Assembly: GCA_030765055.1 (NCBI GenBank)
Contig: CM060955.1
Location: 103,464,201 to 103,528,200 of the forward strand
Direction of reading: 5' to 3'
Length of the DNA: 64,000 bases
DNA from: Mantis religiosa
Taxonomy: Eukaryota > Arthropoda > Insecta > Mantodea > Mantidae
Part shown: in pieces, positions 1-11,339 of the stretch
Layout of the letters: every line of letters begins with the position of its first letter
Numbering within the stretch: the stretch's first letter is position 1
Notes under the pieces: generated by a model
Seen by the model: only the letters and a program-made list of their open reading frames with translations
What the model was told of the DNA's origin: nothing
Database searches by the model: none
Program-made: the position numbers and the translations under genes

Positions 1-29
1 AAAGTAATAGCAACAGAAAGGATGGTCGT

Positions 30-1010
30 TTGATAAGTATGGTAAGAAGCAATTCTTCTCCTTCTCGATATAGTCTCCATTGATGGCTATGCGCTTGGTC
101 CAGCGATGTTCCAGCTTTCTCATCCCGTCGGATGAGGTTCCCTCGAGGTCTGCAAAGTACTCGTTGTCGGTAACTATCACATCTTCTTTGATAAAAATTT
201 CTTACCACCAAGCTAAATTTGCAAGTTTGGCAACAGGAAGAAGTCACTTGGAGCTAATTGTGGTGAATAACGTGGATATGAAACCATTTCAAAGCCCATT
301 TCATGCACTTTCGCCATTACGATTGCTAATATGTGTGATGGTGCATTATCTGGCAAACGAGTACCTTTTTGCGCTTCAATCTGGGTATCTTTTCAGTCAA
401 CTCATGTTGCAAACGATCTAACAATGAAGCAATACAGCCTCCAGCTATGGATCTCTCTTTCCCCAAGTAATGTATGGAGATTGTTCCTTGAAAATCCCAA
501 AAATACAGTGGGCATTACATTACCAGCTGAAAAGGTGCTACTTGCCTTCTTTGGTGCACTTTCTCCGGCCTTTTTCCATTGTCTTGACTGCTGTTTTCTC
601 TCTGGTGTATAGTAATGGATCTAAATTTCATCCACAGTCACAAATCGGTGCTGAAGGATTCTTCCGGATGTGCTTTTAGTCGACTGTGAGCAATTGTGTA
701 AACCATCCGTCACACCGCTTTTTCATTGTCAATTTTTCATGCAGGATATTGTGCACTCGCTCAGTTGAGATGTCTATAGCCTCAGCAATCTCACGAAATT
801 CAATGCCACAGTCTTGCATAACCAGATCGTGTATCTCTTCAATGGTGTCCTGTGTGGTGACCTCAATTTGGTGACCAGAGCACGATTCATCTTCAGTACT
901 TGTACAACCACGTTTAAATTCATTGATTTAAAAGTAAATGCTCTTCAATGTTGGTGCAGAGTCCGCGTGAACTTCATCCAATTTAGCTTTGACTTGTCTG
1001 CATTCCAGCG
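30..1010 (-). pseudogene. mariner transposase, broken
   Basis: Mariner transposases cut and paste TIR-flanked DNA with a D,D34D catalytic triad. Read on the minus strand, the helix-turn-helix region lies at about 690-1000 (FREIAEAIDISTERVHNILH-like). The first aspartate is in a TVDE motif near 630 and is followed by a stop codon where tryptophan is expected. The second is in DNAPSH near 335-350, and the third in SDFF near 240, with 34 residues between the last two. The C-terminus (RIAINGDYIEKEK) is near 65-95. At least one stop and several frame changes separate these blocks, so no functional protein is possible. Identification is secure; the mariner subgroup is not assigned. Confidence 0.85.
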
Positions 1011-1093
1011 TTTAAAATGAAAATGTTTAATAATAGCACGAAATTCTGCCCTCCTCCCCCAATTCAATCACAGCTATCACACTGACCAGTTGT

Positions 1094-1241
1094 GACAGGA
1101 ATTTGTAGTTCGCAGTTAATTTATCTACGTCTTCATCAGCCACACGTTCGGGCGCAATTTGGGACAGGAATTTGTGAATATTCATCGTTAATTTCTCTCC
1201 ATCTTAATCCACACGTTCGGGCGCAATTTGGTACGGGATTT
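1094..1241. repeat. ~68-bp tandem direct repeat
   Basis: Two copies, plus the start of a third, of a roughly 68-69 base unit. Each begins near GACAGGAATTTGT and ends with CACACGTTCGGGCGCAATTTGG-like sequence (the last block at 1141-1162 and 1210-1230). It lies upstream of the mariner transposase remnant and inside its terminal repeats. Confidence 0.75.
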
Positions 1242-1644
1242 TTATATTTGAGATGGGTGCACGTTGACTTTTCGAAGTTCCACGTTGAGAAGCCAGAAAT
1301 AACAAATTCGTTGTATTTTGATTTGTTTCTTGATGATTGTACTTTGTTAACTAAGAGTCATGAGATTCTTGGTATTTAAGGCGTGGTTTGGAATAAAGCT
1401 TCGGAGAAGTCAAATTTTGTAACTATTTAACTGTATTATTTAGATTACATTTTACTTGAACTTCCTTTCCCAGTCACTTCCAACATATGGATAAATTCTT
1501 ACTTCATTGTATTTAAACAGATTCAAACTATTACTTAAGTGTTCTTGATCTTGCACCACTATTCATCACACTCACCATTACAAAACATCTCTCTATACCA
1601 AGATTATTGATTTTTCGTAACTATCGTTACTCCTCTCTTAATTT

Positions 1645-1721
1645 TGTGATTGGCCGATTTAATTCCACGTCACAACATTACGTCATATTACGTCATTCAA
1701 TTATTACTTCGGCCAATCACA
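1645..1721. promoter_or_regulatory. inverted CCAAT boxes flanking CRE-like sites
   Basis: A perfect 13-base inverted repeat (TGTGATTGGCCGA at 1645-1657, its complement at 1709-1721) places two CCAAT boxes in opposite orientations. Between them lie one CACGTCAC and two TTACGTCAT motifs, which match CRE/ATF-type sites. This arrangement resembles a compact promoter-proximal module, but no gene start is recognisable beside it. The position inside the mariner termini and upstream of the minus-strand transposase would suit an element promoter. Function is inferred from motifs only. Confidence 0.4.
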
Positions 1722-1927
1722 CTATTACATATATTTTATTACCCAAAGTTACTGTTACACAGTTCAGATGGCTGTTGTGTATTATAGTGCATTAAAAAGT
1801 TATGTAGAATCCTTTGAATAATCAAGGTTACCACCCCCTAAGTTGTAAAATAAAAATTCCATTCTTTCGTGGAAATTTACCAGACTTATCAAACGACCCT
1901 CGTTTTCTCGCAAATAGCTAATGCCAC

Positions 1928-1930
<3 letters not shown>

Positions 1931-2000
<70 letters not shown>
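1931..2000. repeat. (AG)n microsatellite
   Basis: Uninterrupted AG dinucleotide run of about 70 bases just beyond the right end of the mariner element. Confidence 0.97.
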
Positions 2001-2007
<7 letters not shown>

Positions 2008-2705
2008 AATAGAGCGAGAAAGGGGGATTGTATGGTAAAAATTGTGTTTTAAAGATTTTCTATACTGCAAGCTTTTGTCTGTTACCTATCCTTTTTTGAC
2101 TATACAAAATTGAATAAACTTAAATGAACCTCAGAGACTATTTTACAGAGAAATCTTGCTGCGCATTTTGCCATACAAATATTTTAAACGAATGGGATTT
2201 TAATCAAATTCTCTATTATAAACCTGACTGAAATAACAAAACGGAATCATAAAAATAGGTTGCAGGTATAGAAAGAAATATTTGTTTCACAAGTATGGCA
2301 TTTATTCGAAACTTCACTTTTAAACTATGTTGTTCAGAAACCTATCGCCCACTTCTTTACCTAAGAGTGGACGGTAAAGAAGATAAAACCTTACTACTAT
2401 GTAAATATAGATTCTTAAGTACGTACACTAGCTAACAGATCACCTACTGTGTGGCTCGGAAGTTTCGATAGCATATATGCGTAGCACGATTCAGGAGACG
2501 AAGAAAGAAATGAGCAATTTTCTTTCATCGTATGGAGAAGCTACATTGAAATGCTATCAAAGCCTTCCCATCAATGCAGATTTTCATCATAAAGTGTGAA
2601 AATATTAAAGTTTTGTGGTGTGATGCTCTGTATTTCTATATATTAAGAGGAGAATCTTAACCCAGTTATTAATCCCACATTTGAAAGTTACCCTTTGTAT
2701 ATTAT
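2001..2705. other. AT-rich sequence, no feature recognised
   Basis: No open frame, terminal repeat, tRNA-like box or regulatory cluster that I can support. Confidence 0.5.
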
Positions 2706-3079
2706 CAGACATTGGAGCCCGCACAGTCCAGGGGGTGTCTGCAAAAATCAACAATATAGAGAATGCACCACCTATACCACACGAACCAAAAATGAACTAT
2801 CCAGTATTCTATACAAAAATACTGGATTTTCATTTCTGCGTAATATAAGAAATAAACTAAATCTCGGACAAACATATAAAAATGATTTGTGCTACTCATA
2901 TGCAACATTAACGTCATGTGACATTGAACGAACTTTCTCCCAATATTTTTATATTTTTTTCAGTGAGAGGCGCAGAAAATTCATATTGGACAATTTACAA
3001 ATGAACATGGTTGTTCACTATAATTCCTGCAACGAAAGCAATGAGAAGAATGGCATGTTGTAACGTAGCTTACACTTTG
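2706..3079 (+). pseudogene. hAT transposase C-terminal fragment (copy 1)
   Basis: The plus strand encodes the C-terminal dimerisation region of a hAT-type transposase (CGG-binding-protein-1-like group): CDIERTFSQY at about 2917-2946, then SERRRKF and DNLQMNMVVH up to about 3015, mostly in one frame. The preceding part (SILYKNTGF, RNIRNKL) also fits that family. The catalytic domain is absent. A second copy at 45.6-46.3 kb shares both ends but contains about 290 further bases that are deleted here. The fragment ends against the TCA microsatellite. Confidence 0.7.
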
Positions 3080-3080
3080 T

Positions 3081-3167
<87 letters not shown>

Positions 3168-3199
3168 GTCGTCGTCGTCGTCGTCGTCATCATCATCAT
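3080..3199. repeat. (ATC)n microsatellite with internal (GTC)n block
   Basis: About 30 TCA/ATC units, then eight or so TCG/GTC units, then a few more TCA. The change from ATC to GTC is a clean block, as expected if one C>T-type variant unit was amplified. The poly-His and poly-Met frames across it are artefacts of the repeat. Confidence 0.97.
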
Positions 3200-3695
3200 T
3201 ATTGTTTTATTTTTTGTTTATTTTTGTTGTTGTTTTTGTTATTAAAGGCAAAATTACATGGCATTTTATACACAAGAGCTTGAATAAAGTTTATCAACAA
3301 ACTTCGATTTTTTTTGGAATCGGTGGAAAATTAAAGGTCTTAAGATAGTAAGCCTAGGAGTTGTATTTACACTCAGCAATTTCAAACCCGCATAAATGCT
3401 TTGTAAATTTAGGTACCTAAGTTAAAGTAAGGAAGCAATGGAGGAATTCCGAGGCTGAAGTGGGGTTTTGTAGCTGCACCTACCGAATGGTACGCCTCGG
3501 AGTTGCTAGTAAGTTCGGAGGTAAGGTCAGAGAGAACAAAAAGGGTCAAATACACGGGCCAATACGAAACAGAGGGCAGGGTCCCGATCTATTCCTGTTT
3601 GCGACGTCTAGCACAACACTCTCATTTTTCTGCAGTCAAGCTACTTCATACTAAGGGTTCAGAAACCGCAGAGGCGCTGGGGGACAAGATTTACT
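3200..3695. other. unassigned sequence
   Basis: A moderately GC-rich patch at about 3440-3690 contains short open frames in several phases, but none resembles a family I know. Nothing supportable. Confidence 0.4.
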
Positions 3696-3697
3696 AA

Positions 3698-3778
3698 ATG
3701 CATCATTTCTCCCTGACATGCACCGTCGGGACACCTGTCGACAAGCTGCATGACATGAGTAATGAAGTGAAATAAATG
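3698..3778 (-). mobile_element. SINE-B fragment
   Basis: Read on the minus strand, a core like GGTGCCTCGGCGGTGCATG is preceded by a stretch matching the middle of the 54.7-kb SINE-B and the copy near 34.7 kb. Only about 80 bases of the body remain, with no tRNA-like head. Confidence 0.55.
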
Positions 3779-3779
3779 G

Positions 3780-4848
3780 AGAAGTTCGAATACAAAAGAA
3801 TCCTTCGCCTAGCGGTTTGGGAAAACATCTGAAGAGGCCCGTTAGTGTAAAAGGTAGACCACGGAGAAAGAACTCATAACCGGCCGAATGCAGTCAAGGC
3901 ACTTCAGTATGCCCCACTCGGTTTGTTACCTGATATGAATATATCAGTTAAGCACGTAGCAGATCAGGCCCGAACGAAGAGGACACAAACAAGTTTTTCG
4001 CTATAATTTGAAGCACAGTTGAGTACACTGTAATGGTCAATATGCTATTAATGTATGTGAACTTCTATTGAAAACATATTCTCTTTAACGCAACTGCTTA
4101 TGCTCTGGGCTTTTGTGATGAAACGGACGGCAATTTAATTCCTCCCCGGATATTAAAATTTTAATTTAGCTTATTAAGCCTTCATTAAATTGAACGTATT
4201 TTTAATTATCTGCAACTCTTATGAAGGATATATCCTTTGAAACTTCATTAGCTTTCCCAAGAGACTATCACACAACAAAAAGGTAAAACCCAACCCTATA
4301 GTTATAGATAGTTTTGCAAAACGAAACTGCACATTGGTTTTCATAATGAAAGGGCAATATATTGTGTATGTTTGTATTATTAATTACTTGATGCGAAAGG
4401 CGTTAAAGGCAATTGTTAAATATTCGCTGACCAATATCCCATTATGTAATTTATAGAAGGTTTATAGTACTTTGTAGGGTAAGTTATCCAAATCATTTAT
4501 GACTTTCTTATTCCCTACTATGGCAAGGAATAGACAAAGTATTGTGCATTCCCTTCAAGAATTCGATATGGAGAATATCTCGGAAATATATATTTCGGAA
4601 TCTCCTTCTTCTAAAACTGAATTTTACATAATGGTTTTGTCTGTTCATGTGGATATGCGCATGTGTGTAGTATGTGATCAGCATTACTCTAAAATGAACT
4701 TCGTAGGTTCAGCATTTCCCAAAAGTGAGGTACAAATATATCTATAAAAGCTCTCCATTTGCCAAACATTTTTCATTGGAAATTTTTATATTGATTTTCC
4801 TTAAAATGACTTTAACATACTGGTTTAAACTCCACGCATTTAAAATCT
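3780..4848. other. AT-rich sequence, no feature recognised
   Basis: No coding, repeat or RNA signal beyond chance open frames. Confidence 0.5.
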
Positions 4849-4850
4849 AT

Positions 4851-5517
4851 GGGTCATTCAAAAATTAGTGGAATCACTGCCTGCATTTGGCTTTATCAGC
4901 GGTAAATCATGTAAGCTAATACAGTGAAAAATAAGAACATCTGATGTTTGTTACCTGCAAGTTTGAGGACAATAATTTTATTTAATGAGACATTATTAGT
5001 AAGTTTAGTTGTAAGCTGTTATCCTTAGTGCTCTAAATGTGTTTAGAGCAAGAGATATCAATGCTCCACAATGCCATACAGAATTGTTAGACAGACTTTA
5101 CCATATCGTACTGTGGCTAGGTGGGCGAATGCATTTTGTAGAGGAAGGGAAGACGTTCATCAACAACGTGACGCTGACAGACCGCAATCAGCAAGTGATG
5201 ATTTGCATGTGAAGGCTGTTAGAGCACTGCTGGAAGAACATCGTTGTTGGACTTGTATTTAACTAGCAATGTAAAATGAAATTACCACTTAAAGGAGTTC
5301 GCTGTAGTACCAGACAGGCAACTATAGCAGCAATAGGGCAGTCTGTTCGAATATTAGGACAACAAGACGCTGTAAATGGCATCCGTCGGCTCTCTGACAT
5401 GTAGAGGCAGGTTTTTCATTTGGAGATGATTACTTCTACGCACTGGAATAATGTGACTGCTCCAAAAATGTTTTATTTGTTGTTAATCAAAGTGCTGCCA
5501 TTGATTATTAAATGACC
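4851..5517 (+). mobile_element. small Tc1/mariner-type element, internally deleted
   Basis: Both ends have a related inverted sequence (GGTCATTCAAAAATTAG at 4852-4868; the complement of GGTCATTTAATAATCAA at 5501-5517, about 13 of 17 matching), each next to TA. Between them, 5071-5262 encodes a helix-turn-helix-like segment with PYRTVARWANAF and later VRALLEEHRCWTC, typical of the transposase N-terminal DNA-binding region of this superfamily. The catalytic domain is missing. The family is supported by the protein segment; the termini are imperfect. Confidence 0.55.
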
Positions 5518-6026
5518 TAAATATTTTTGTGATAAATAAAGCATTTATCTTGAATTTCCTAGATATGTCCTCAAGAGCTCTTCATTATGGATGATTCTTG
5601 CACAACGCTAAAACGTATGCGATAGAAAATTATCACAGCAGAGCCATTGTTATTGAACTGAATTGGATTAAGTGTTTCCACTTTTCTTAAATAGCAAGTC
5701 CTTGTTCTACTTGTTATGCTTTTATGCTTTTGGCTATGCGAATGTCACATCCATCACATAGTAACCAGCTTTTAAGGGATTTGGGTATCACTTAATTTCT
5801 ACTGTATGCAACAAAATCGTATGTATAAAGGTTTATCTCAAGACAAAGTAAGTATAATAACACATATTTTCTAAGAACAGTTTGTTAAAAGAAGGATAGA
5901 GAAAGTCATGTGAGTACAAGCACAACACCTTCAAAATTATTGCTTAAAATCTATAATAAACACTAGAATACAAGACTAATGCTTACGAACGCATCTGAAG
6001 TGTACTGCAATGTGTAGACAAACGTT

Positions 6027-6914
6027 GATGATCACTTTTTTTTTGACATCGTACCTTTACTCGTCCTCATAATTTTGATGCTCCTTCTCAAAATAGTCTC
6101 CCCTGAATGCAATGCGCTTATACCAGCGTTTCTGTCAGTCCTCAAAGATATTCTGGAGACCATTTTTGAGAGATCCTTCAAAATCACCTAGGCAGCCTTC
6201 ACCACTGCTTCTGATGATGGATAATGCCTCTCACGAAGGCGTTTCTTCAAGTTAGGGAATAAAAAAAGTCACATGTGGCTAAATACGGACTAAAGGGAGG
6301 TTGAAGGATGCACGTTGATTTTTGCGAGATATTCAGCAGCAACATTGGCAGTACGCGGCCGAGCATTATCGTGGTACAGCATCCAGCCTGCTTCACGGAA
6401 ATGTGCTATTTTGCGCCTGATATGGACTTGTAATGCTTTTAGGATATCCCTGTAATATTGTACAGTTACTGATGTGTGTCAGTTACAACATGCTGATAAA
6501 CCATTCCATGAATATCAAAGAATGATATGACCATAACTTTCCCAGCAGATGCAAACACTTTTGCTTTTTGGGGGGTTACTGATGAAGGATATTTCCACAC
6601 TGAGCTTTGCTGTTTGCTCTCAGGATCAAAATGATGTAGCCAAGTTTCATCAGCAGTGATTACATTTTAAAGAAACTTCGGATCTTCCTCTAACATCAAC
6701 TTTAACTGCATGTTACCTCCATTGCAGCGGTAGGCGATACTGAACTTCTCTGAACTTACCTGGTATTCAGAGTTGGGAACCAGAAGTAGCAACAATGAAG
6801 CTACTACGACGTGTTTGTTTCACATTAAGTTAACAGAATATAATAAGGTTGAATTTTATTGCGAAAAAATATGACCTTAACAAATTATGGTCATTCTTTA
6901 TTGAACAGCCCTCG
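6027..6914 (-). mobile_element. mariner-type element, copy 1 (N-terminal region deleted)
   Basis: The right end carries CGAGGGCTGTTCAATAAAGA (complement at 6895-6914) followed by TA. The same terminus starts the 48.2-kb copy. The left terminus here lacks about 20 bases. Compared with the 48-kb copy, roughly 390 bases covering the helix-turn-helix region are missing near 6713, so the catalytic part is joined directly to the 5' untranslated part. Confidence 0.8.
6030..6712 (-). pseudogene. mariner-type transposase catalytic region, broken
   Basis: On the minus strand: TADETWLHHFDPESK (first aspartate) near 6620-6665, FFDIHGMVYQ near 6495-6530, YHDNARPRTANVAAEYLAKI (second aspartate) near 6320-6385, then CDFFLFPNLKKR (third) near 6245-6280 after a frame change, and FRGDYFEKE near the end. 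All three catalytic aspartates can be read, but a stop lies upstream of the first block, a frameshift sits before the third, and the DNA-binding domain is deleted. Non-autonomous relic. Confidence 0.85.
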
Positions 6915-6916
6915 TA

Positions 6917-9165
6917 TAAATCTTATGGTACTAATCCCCAGTATATTTGTCTGACAAATTTTTAATTTCTGATAAATTTCTATCTTGAAATGCTGTCAAC
7001 ATTTTTTTTTTCTTCAAGATGTTATGAAAATAGGGCATGGGATTTCAAAGCCAGCATCTTAAACATTTGACTACAGCATTTGGCTTTTACTTAAAAAATG
7101 ACTGTAGCCAAAAAAGTATTTGTTTTGATGTCGTTTCGTCTAACATGAAGTGAATAGAAAAACAAACCGGAGTAAGAATACCTTGCTTCAAGAGATCCTA
7201 GATTGAATTTTGTCGACAGTCCATTCTCATTAGGGTTTCCATGGGGTAGTTTTGGATATGCCATGAAATTATTTTCCTTTTGTTTTGTTTTGTTTTCTTG
7301 TCATCTTTCTGGTTTTTATAGGTTTAATGGTGTATGGTGGTGCCAGACACATAGCGCAGGTGCTTGTTTAAAGCCAAGACTGATTCTCACGGGCACCTAT
7401 AGGGCTGCTGGATTGATGAATCGTTCACTGTTCTAATCAGGTAGCTCCAGCACTCAGACGAATGATAGCCACAATAGATCTGTGTAGCTCATTGCACGAT
7501 GTGTCTTCTTCGTTGTACTATAACTTATAACTTATAAGAGCACTTCGTAGTATGTATCTGAAAATAAATGGGTTAAAGGTAATCATTTGAGTGCAAAATA
7601 TTGGATTTTGTTTTAGATTTCTAACATGGTGTTTAAGAACACAGATTTGAGAGAAATACTACTACATTTCTTGAAAATGGGTTCATTGTTTAAAGCTATG
7701 CTTTTATTATAATTACAATATGATGTTTATACTGTGACGCAGCCCCTGTCACATAAGAACACTGAGAAGACATATAACCTGTTATCAGAAAGACATTGAC
7801 ACAAACGAATAAATATAAATAAATTATAGATTTATAAATATAAATAAATGACGTATACCGGAATAGACATAGACCGGAGACCACCACAGTGACAAGGCCA
7901 CTCTACGAAGGTCAGTAAACTCCCTTTGCAATCCCTGTAAACGAACAGCCCTACTCTATTGTCTGTTTTGCCCTCAAGGAAAATTTGGCTCCTTCCAGTC
8001 GGAAACCAACCCATTGTTAAAATCCCATGCGTGCTTCTCACAACAGGCTATAAGATTTTGACCGACGCGCAGAGCACATGCCTTCGCATAAATTTTTGCA
8101 GCGGACCGTTAGAGAAAGCGTCTCTGATGTTAGGTCCGAAACTGGAAATTCTGAACACTGATCTCAAGTGGGGATAGTTAAGAGCCAATAGAAAATTAAT
8201 ATTTGCTCATGTGACTTTGCAAACTCCCAGAAATACCTAGAGTGGGGGTAATTCAAAGAGATGGCGGATAGTAGGTTTTGCTAGAAAGAACACTTCGGTC
8301 CTGAGTTCTACGTGAGACGGACGCGTATTCGGCCCCATGCACAGAGATAAAGTGTAATATTTAACAATCTCTGCAGTGAGAGTTAGCGCAAAGAGTAATA
8401 TATATAGGGAAGACGATAAATATATCCAGTTCAAATACGCAGTGCTACTGCCTCTGTGCTAAACATTACAATATTGACAGTGACGGTAAACACAGCAAAC
8501 ACACCGATGACGACTTTACGGTGGCGAGCAAGGAGACTAAGGATAACAATAAACTTCTGTCTACCAGATTCGATGTGTTATAATTAACCCACAACCAGTA
8601 AGGACGCACCCACTCCTGAAGTACAGATGAGAGTTCTCATGCTGGAGCTGCAAGTCACCTCGAACCGATTACAATCTCACTTTCCTTACCCTCCTCACGC
8701 CACCGATTCTTAATTGTGAGGTGTTGAGCACAAGGGAGAGCTCGACGTGGTTCGCTACGGGCCAGACCCCTCAACTAATAATATTTATTAAAGATGTTGG
8801 TAATATCGTCATTGGTTGTGACACAGAAAACTGTAGTCGTGTGGTTCGATTTCACGCATTAGTGCAAATGCTTTCAAGCACTTAAAGCTTTAGAATGACT
8901 CTATGAGTAGTTTCGAAGGGAAAACTTAGCACTTCGAAATATGAACTATTTTGCGCCCAAACTATGACGGGACGGCACTCGTTATGGAGGGGTATGATGA
9001 GAAGAGTTATTAAGCTTTCCGGATGTGAGGATATAAGGATAATAGAGATTGAAATTCCACAGCTCTCCTTTCCCAGGTGCCCGAGTACCGCAAGCCTCCT
9101 CAGATCCGAGGACGAGGATATATAACATTTCCTGTGATGTACGCCGAAACACCCGTCGTCACTTA
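6917..9165. other. unassigned intergenic sequence
   Basis: Mixed AT-rich DNA with a less AT-rich part at about 7900-8760. A stretch at 8880-8985 (AACTTAGCAC..TCGAA) resembles 26035-26105 and may be a diverged repeat. No coding, RNA or structural feature is otherwise supportable. Confidence 0.4.
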
Positions 9166-9169
9166 GAAT

Positions 9170-9336
9170 TTTGAAACATAAATGAAGGGCTAGGATGTAA
9201 CTGACCTTCTCAGCATATGTCTAGTAATTCGGGAAAACCTTCTAAAATATCCATTTTTGAAGATCGGCCACGCGAATCGAACACATGTGCTGCCGTATAA
9301 GAGCCACAGACGCTACCAACTGAGCCATCCCGCTGA
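9170..9336 (-). mobile_element. SINE-B, truncated, with tRNA-like head
   Basis: The minus strand has an RNA polymerase III A box (TGGCTCAGTTGG, complement at 9317-9328) and a B box (TGTTCGATTCG, complement at 9273-9283) at tRNA-like spacing. The body then continues with GTGGCCGA, TACTAGACAT and GGTCAGTTACATCC, matching the order seen in SINE-B at 54.7 kb. The ends do not pair as a tRNA acceptor stem, so this is a SINE head and not a tRNA gene. Confidence 0.65.
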
Positions 9337-9339
9337 GCA

Positions 9340-10589
9340 TGCTTTAGAAAATCTGAAGTAGAAGCACTCCCATTTATGGACAATTTGTTGGAATGTGTGA
9401 GTCTTAGGTAAGCAATACAATGATTACCTTTGCAACCAAGTTGTAATCTTCCATCACTGTCTGGATGAACCATCGTAATTATTATGTTAGCGACTCATCC
9501 AGACAGCCAGCCTTTGGCAATTTCCATGTCGAACATCAAAGTGAGTTATTTCGCCCAGCTACACATTACATTTTATGAGAGACTGTACACAGAATACACA
9601 AAAGGTTACCTAATGTAATACGTCATGAGAAGATGTTGTTTAGCCCTGTAGTCTCCGTGTATAGCCCAGAGGCATCTGAATTCGATGCACGCCACATCGC
9701 TATATTTATTCAGCCAAGGGCCCGTGACAAAACACATGGCGAAGCTTGATAGATGGAACCACAATACGCATTTGCCAAAGGAAATCGATCAATTTCGCTT
9801 CACTAACTTTTATTATTTTTGTTCTTCCTTTCCATTACGGTCTCTTCAGCCATCAAGTTAGAACTCTGAAAACGAACCATTCCAATACATGCCCTGAGTT
9901 CACACAATGCTACTCTTGACAATGTATTCTGGAATATACAGGGTGTTATTACTGCCCCAGTAAATAAACAAAATTACTGTATCCATGTAAAATTTCTATA
10001 ACAGTATTTCTACGAGAAGTGCATATTTTAAAACTCTCCGACCTCAAAATAGAAAAATAAACTTACGGGTTTATTTATAAGAGCACACACATCTGTCTGA
10101 TTTTAATAGAATAAATTAAAAAGTAAAAGTCGGTTAAACTGTATATTTGACTTCAGCATCTTCCAAGATTGCAACAGGAAGATTTTCAAAAAAATCTCTC
10201 TACCCCAAGCTAAATGTTACATGAAACCCTTTTCTAAAGGTTCATTTCCTCAAAAGTGGTACAAATGACATTTAGTTGTATTAAAATATCGTATATTTAG
10301 CATATTTTTATAGAAAATTAAATGTATCTATTGAACATTCTACGAAAAGCTTCTTCAGATCTCTACATTGAAGCCTTTGCTCAACTGTTAAATAGTGAGG
10401 GATATATAAAAGAATCTCGCTAACCAGAACATGCAGATCACGTTAAAGCATAAATTAATTATGTGAAATAAATTTTTTAGAGTTAACCATTTAGACATAC
10501 TTATTGTAATTGTTTTGAATTTTTAAATATTGATATAAATATTGGTTTTTTAAATAAATTTATGGAAATACTAAAGTAATATATGATGA
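9340..10589. other. AT-rich sequence with a solitary TIR-like motif
   Basis: A TACAGGGTGTTATTACTG motif at about 9949 looks like the terminus of some Tc1/IS630-type elements, but no partner is visible. Otherwise nothing is recognised. Confidence 0.35.
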
Positions 10590-11330
10590 TGAAATCCTAA
10601 ATGTGTGTATGAATCAACAAAAGAAAATGGGAACTAGGAAACGTTTGTGGTCAGAGGCGGAAAAACTGTGGAAGAAATAGGAATGGGGAGTTTATGGAGA
10701 CTGGAAAACGGGAATGTATAAGGTTTTTAAAAATAGTCCGAACTTGAGTGGAGGATACAGAAAGACAAGAAATATGGAGAGGGTTAGAAAACAGAAAATC
10801 ATTACAGTTTTATAGGTTACTAAAGAGAGAATGGGGAATCGAATGTAACCAGGAATATAACCATGAATGCAAACCAGTGTAACAGGCAGAAAAAGGGAAA
10901 TAATGGCTTGGATTAGAACAGGATCAACGTTCTTAAGGGGACTAAGAAGTAATAGGGTAGAAATATGAGAATTACTTGGAGAAACAAAAAGTACAGTACA
11001 TATTCTTACAGAGTACACAGAGCTAGCAGCATGGAAACGGGAAGTATGGGAGAAGAAATGGGAAAAGGTGCAAAGTGAGATAGTAGCCATAAAAATGGTT
11101 ACAGGGGAAATGAAAGTCGAAATAGAAATATAGGAAGTCTATTTTGGAAGGCTAACGAGAAATGGTTGAGAAAAGTAAAGAAGGAAAGAAAATGTGCTGG
11201 GAGAACAAGAAGAAACCGCAAACTAGAGCGGAGGATGGAAAGTTGACTATGCTACTCAATATGTTAACAGGCCTTGGAGCCAAGTAGATTGAGCTAACAG
11301 GGTTAAGAAGAAAACTGCACCAAAATTGAT
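10590..11330 (+). pseudogene. probable LINE ORF2 C-terminal remnant
   Basis: A purine-rich plus-strand region reads, with stops, as a C-terminal tail of a non-LTR retrotransposon protein: MAWIRTGSTFLRGLR near 10901-10945, STVHILTEYTELAAWKREVW near 10990-11050 (where the family usually has a zinc-finger tail containing HILTEC), then EIEI and KKERK segments. The cysteines expected in that tail are mostly gone. Upstream (10615-10700) is KRLWSEAEKLWKK. Opposite-strand open frames here are complements of the purine bias. The family assignment is moderately uncertain. Confidence 0.42.
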
Positions 11331-11339
11331 ACATCTAGA

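Larger units (their letters stand above)
24..1898 (-). mobile_element. mariner-type DNA transposon with inverted termini
   Basis: The two ends carry a matching inverted repeat: GGTCGTTTGATAAGT plus a few bases at 24-44 and its complement at 1878-1898, about 20 of 21 bases matching. A transposase remnant runs on the minus strand between about 30 and 1010. The element is about 1.9 kb, longer than the usual 1.3 kb, because some 800 bases at about 1030-1860 upstream of the transposase are not typical mariner. That extra stretch holds a direct repeat at 1094-1241 and a CCAAT/CRE-like inverted repeat at 1645-1721. No clear TA duplication is visible at either end. Confidence 0.75.

Noticed and set aside
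80..1380. Several plus-strand frames of 60-113 codons
   Set aside because: Shadows of the minus-strand mariner transposase and of the duplicated stretch upstream of it.
2981..3283. Poly-Met and poly-His/Arg frames
   Set aside because: Both are the ATC/GTC microsatellite in different phases.
9266..9336. tRNA gene on the minus strand
   Set aside because: A and B boxes are present, but the acceptor ends do not pair and the downstream body matches SINE-B.
9949..9966. CAGGGTGTT-type transposon terminus (also near 12280 and 36410)
   Set aside because: Each occurs singly without a matching inverted partner or transposase nearby.
10692..11090. 132-codon minus-strand frame rich in Phe, Leu and Ser
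   Set aside because: Complement of a purine-rich stretch whose plus strand fits a LINE C-terminus better.
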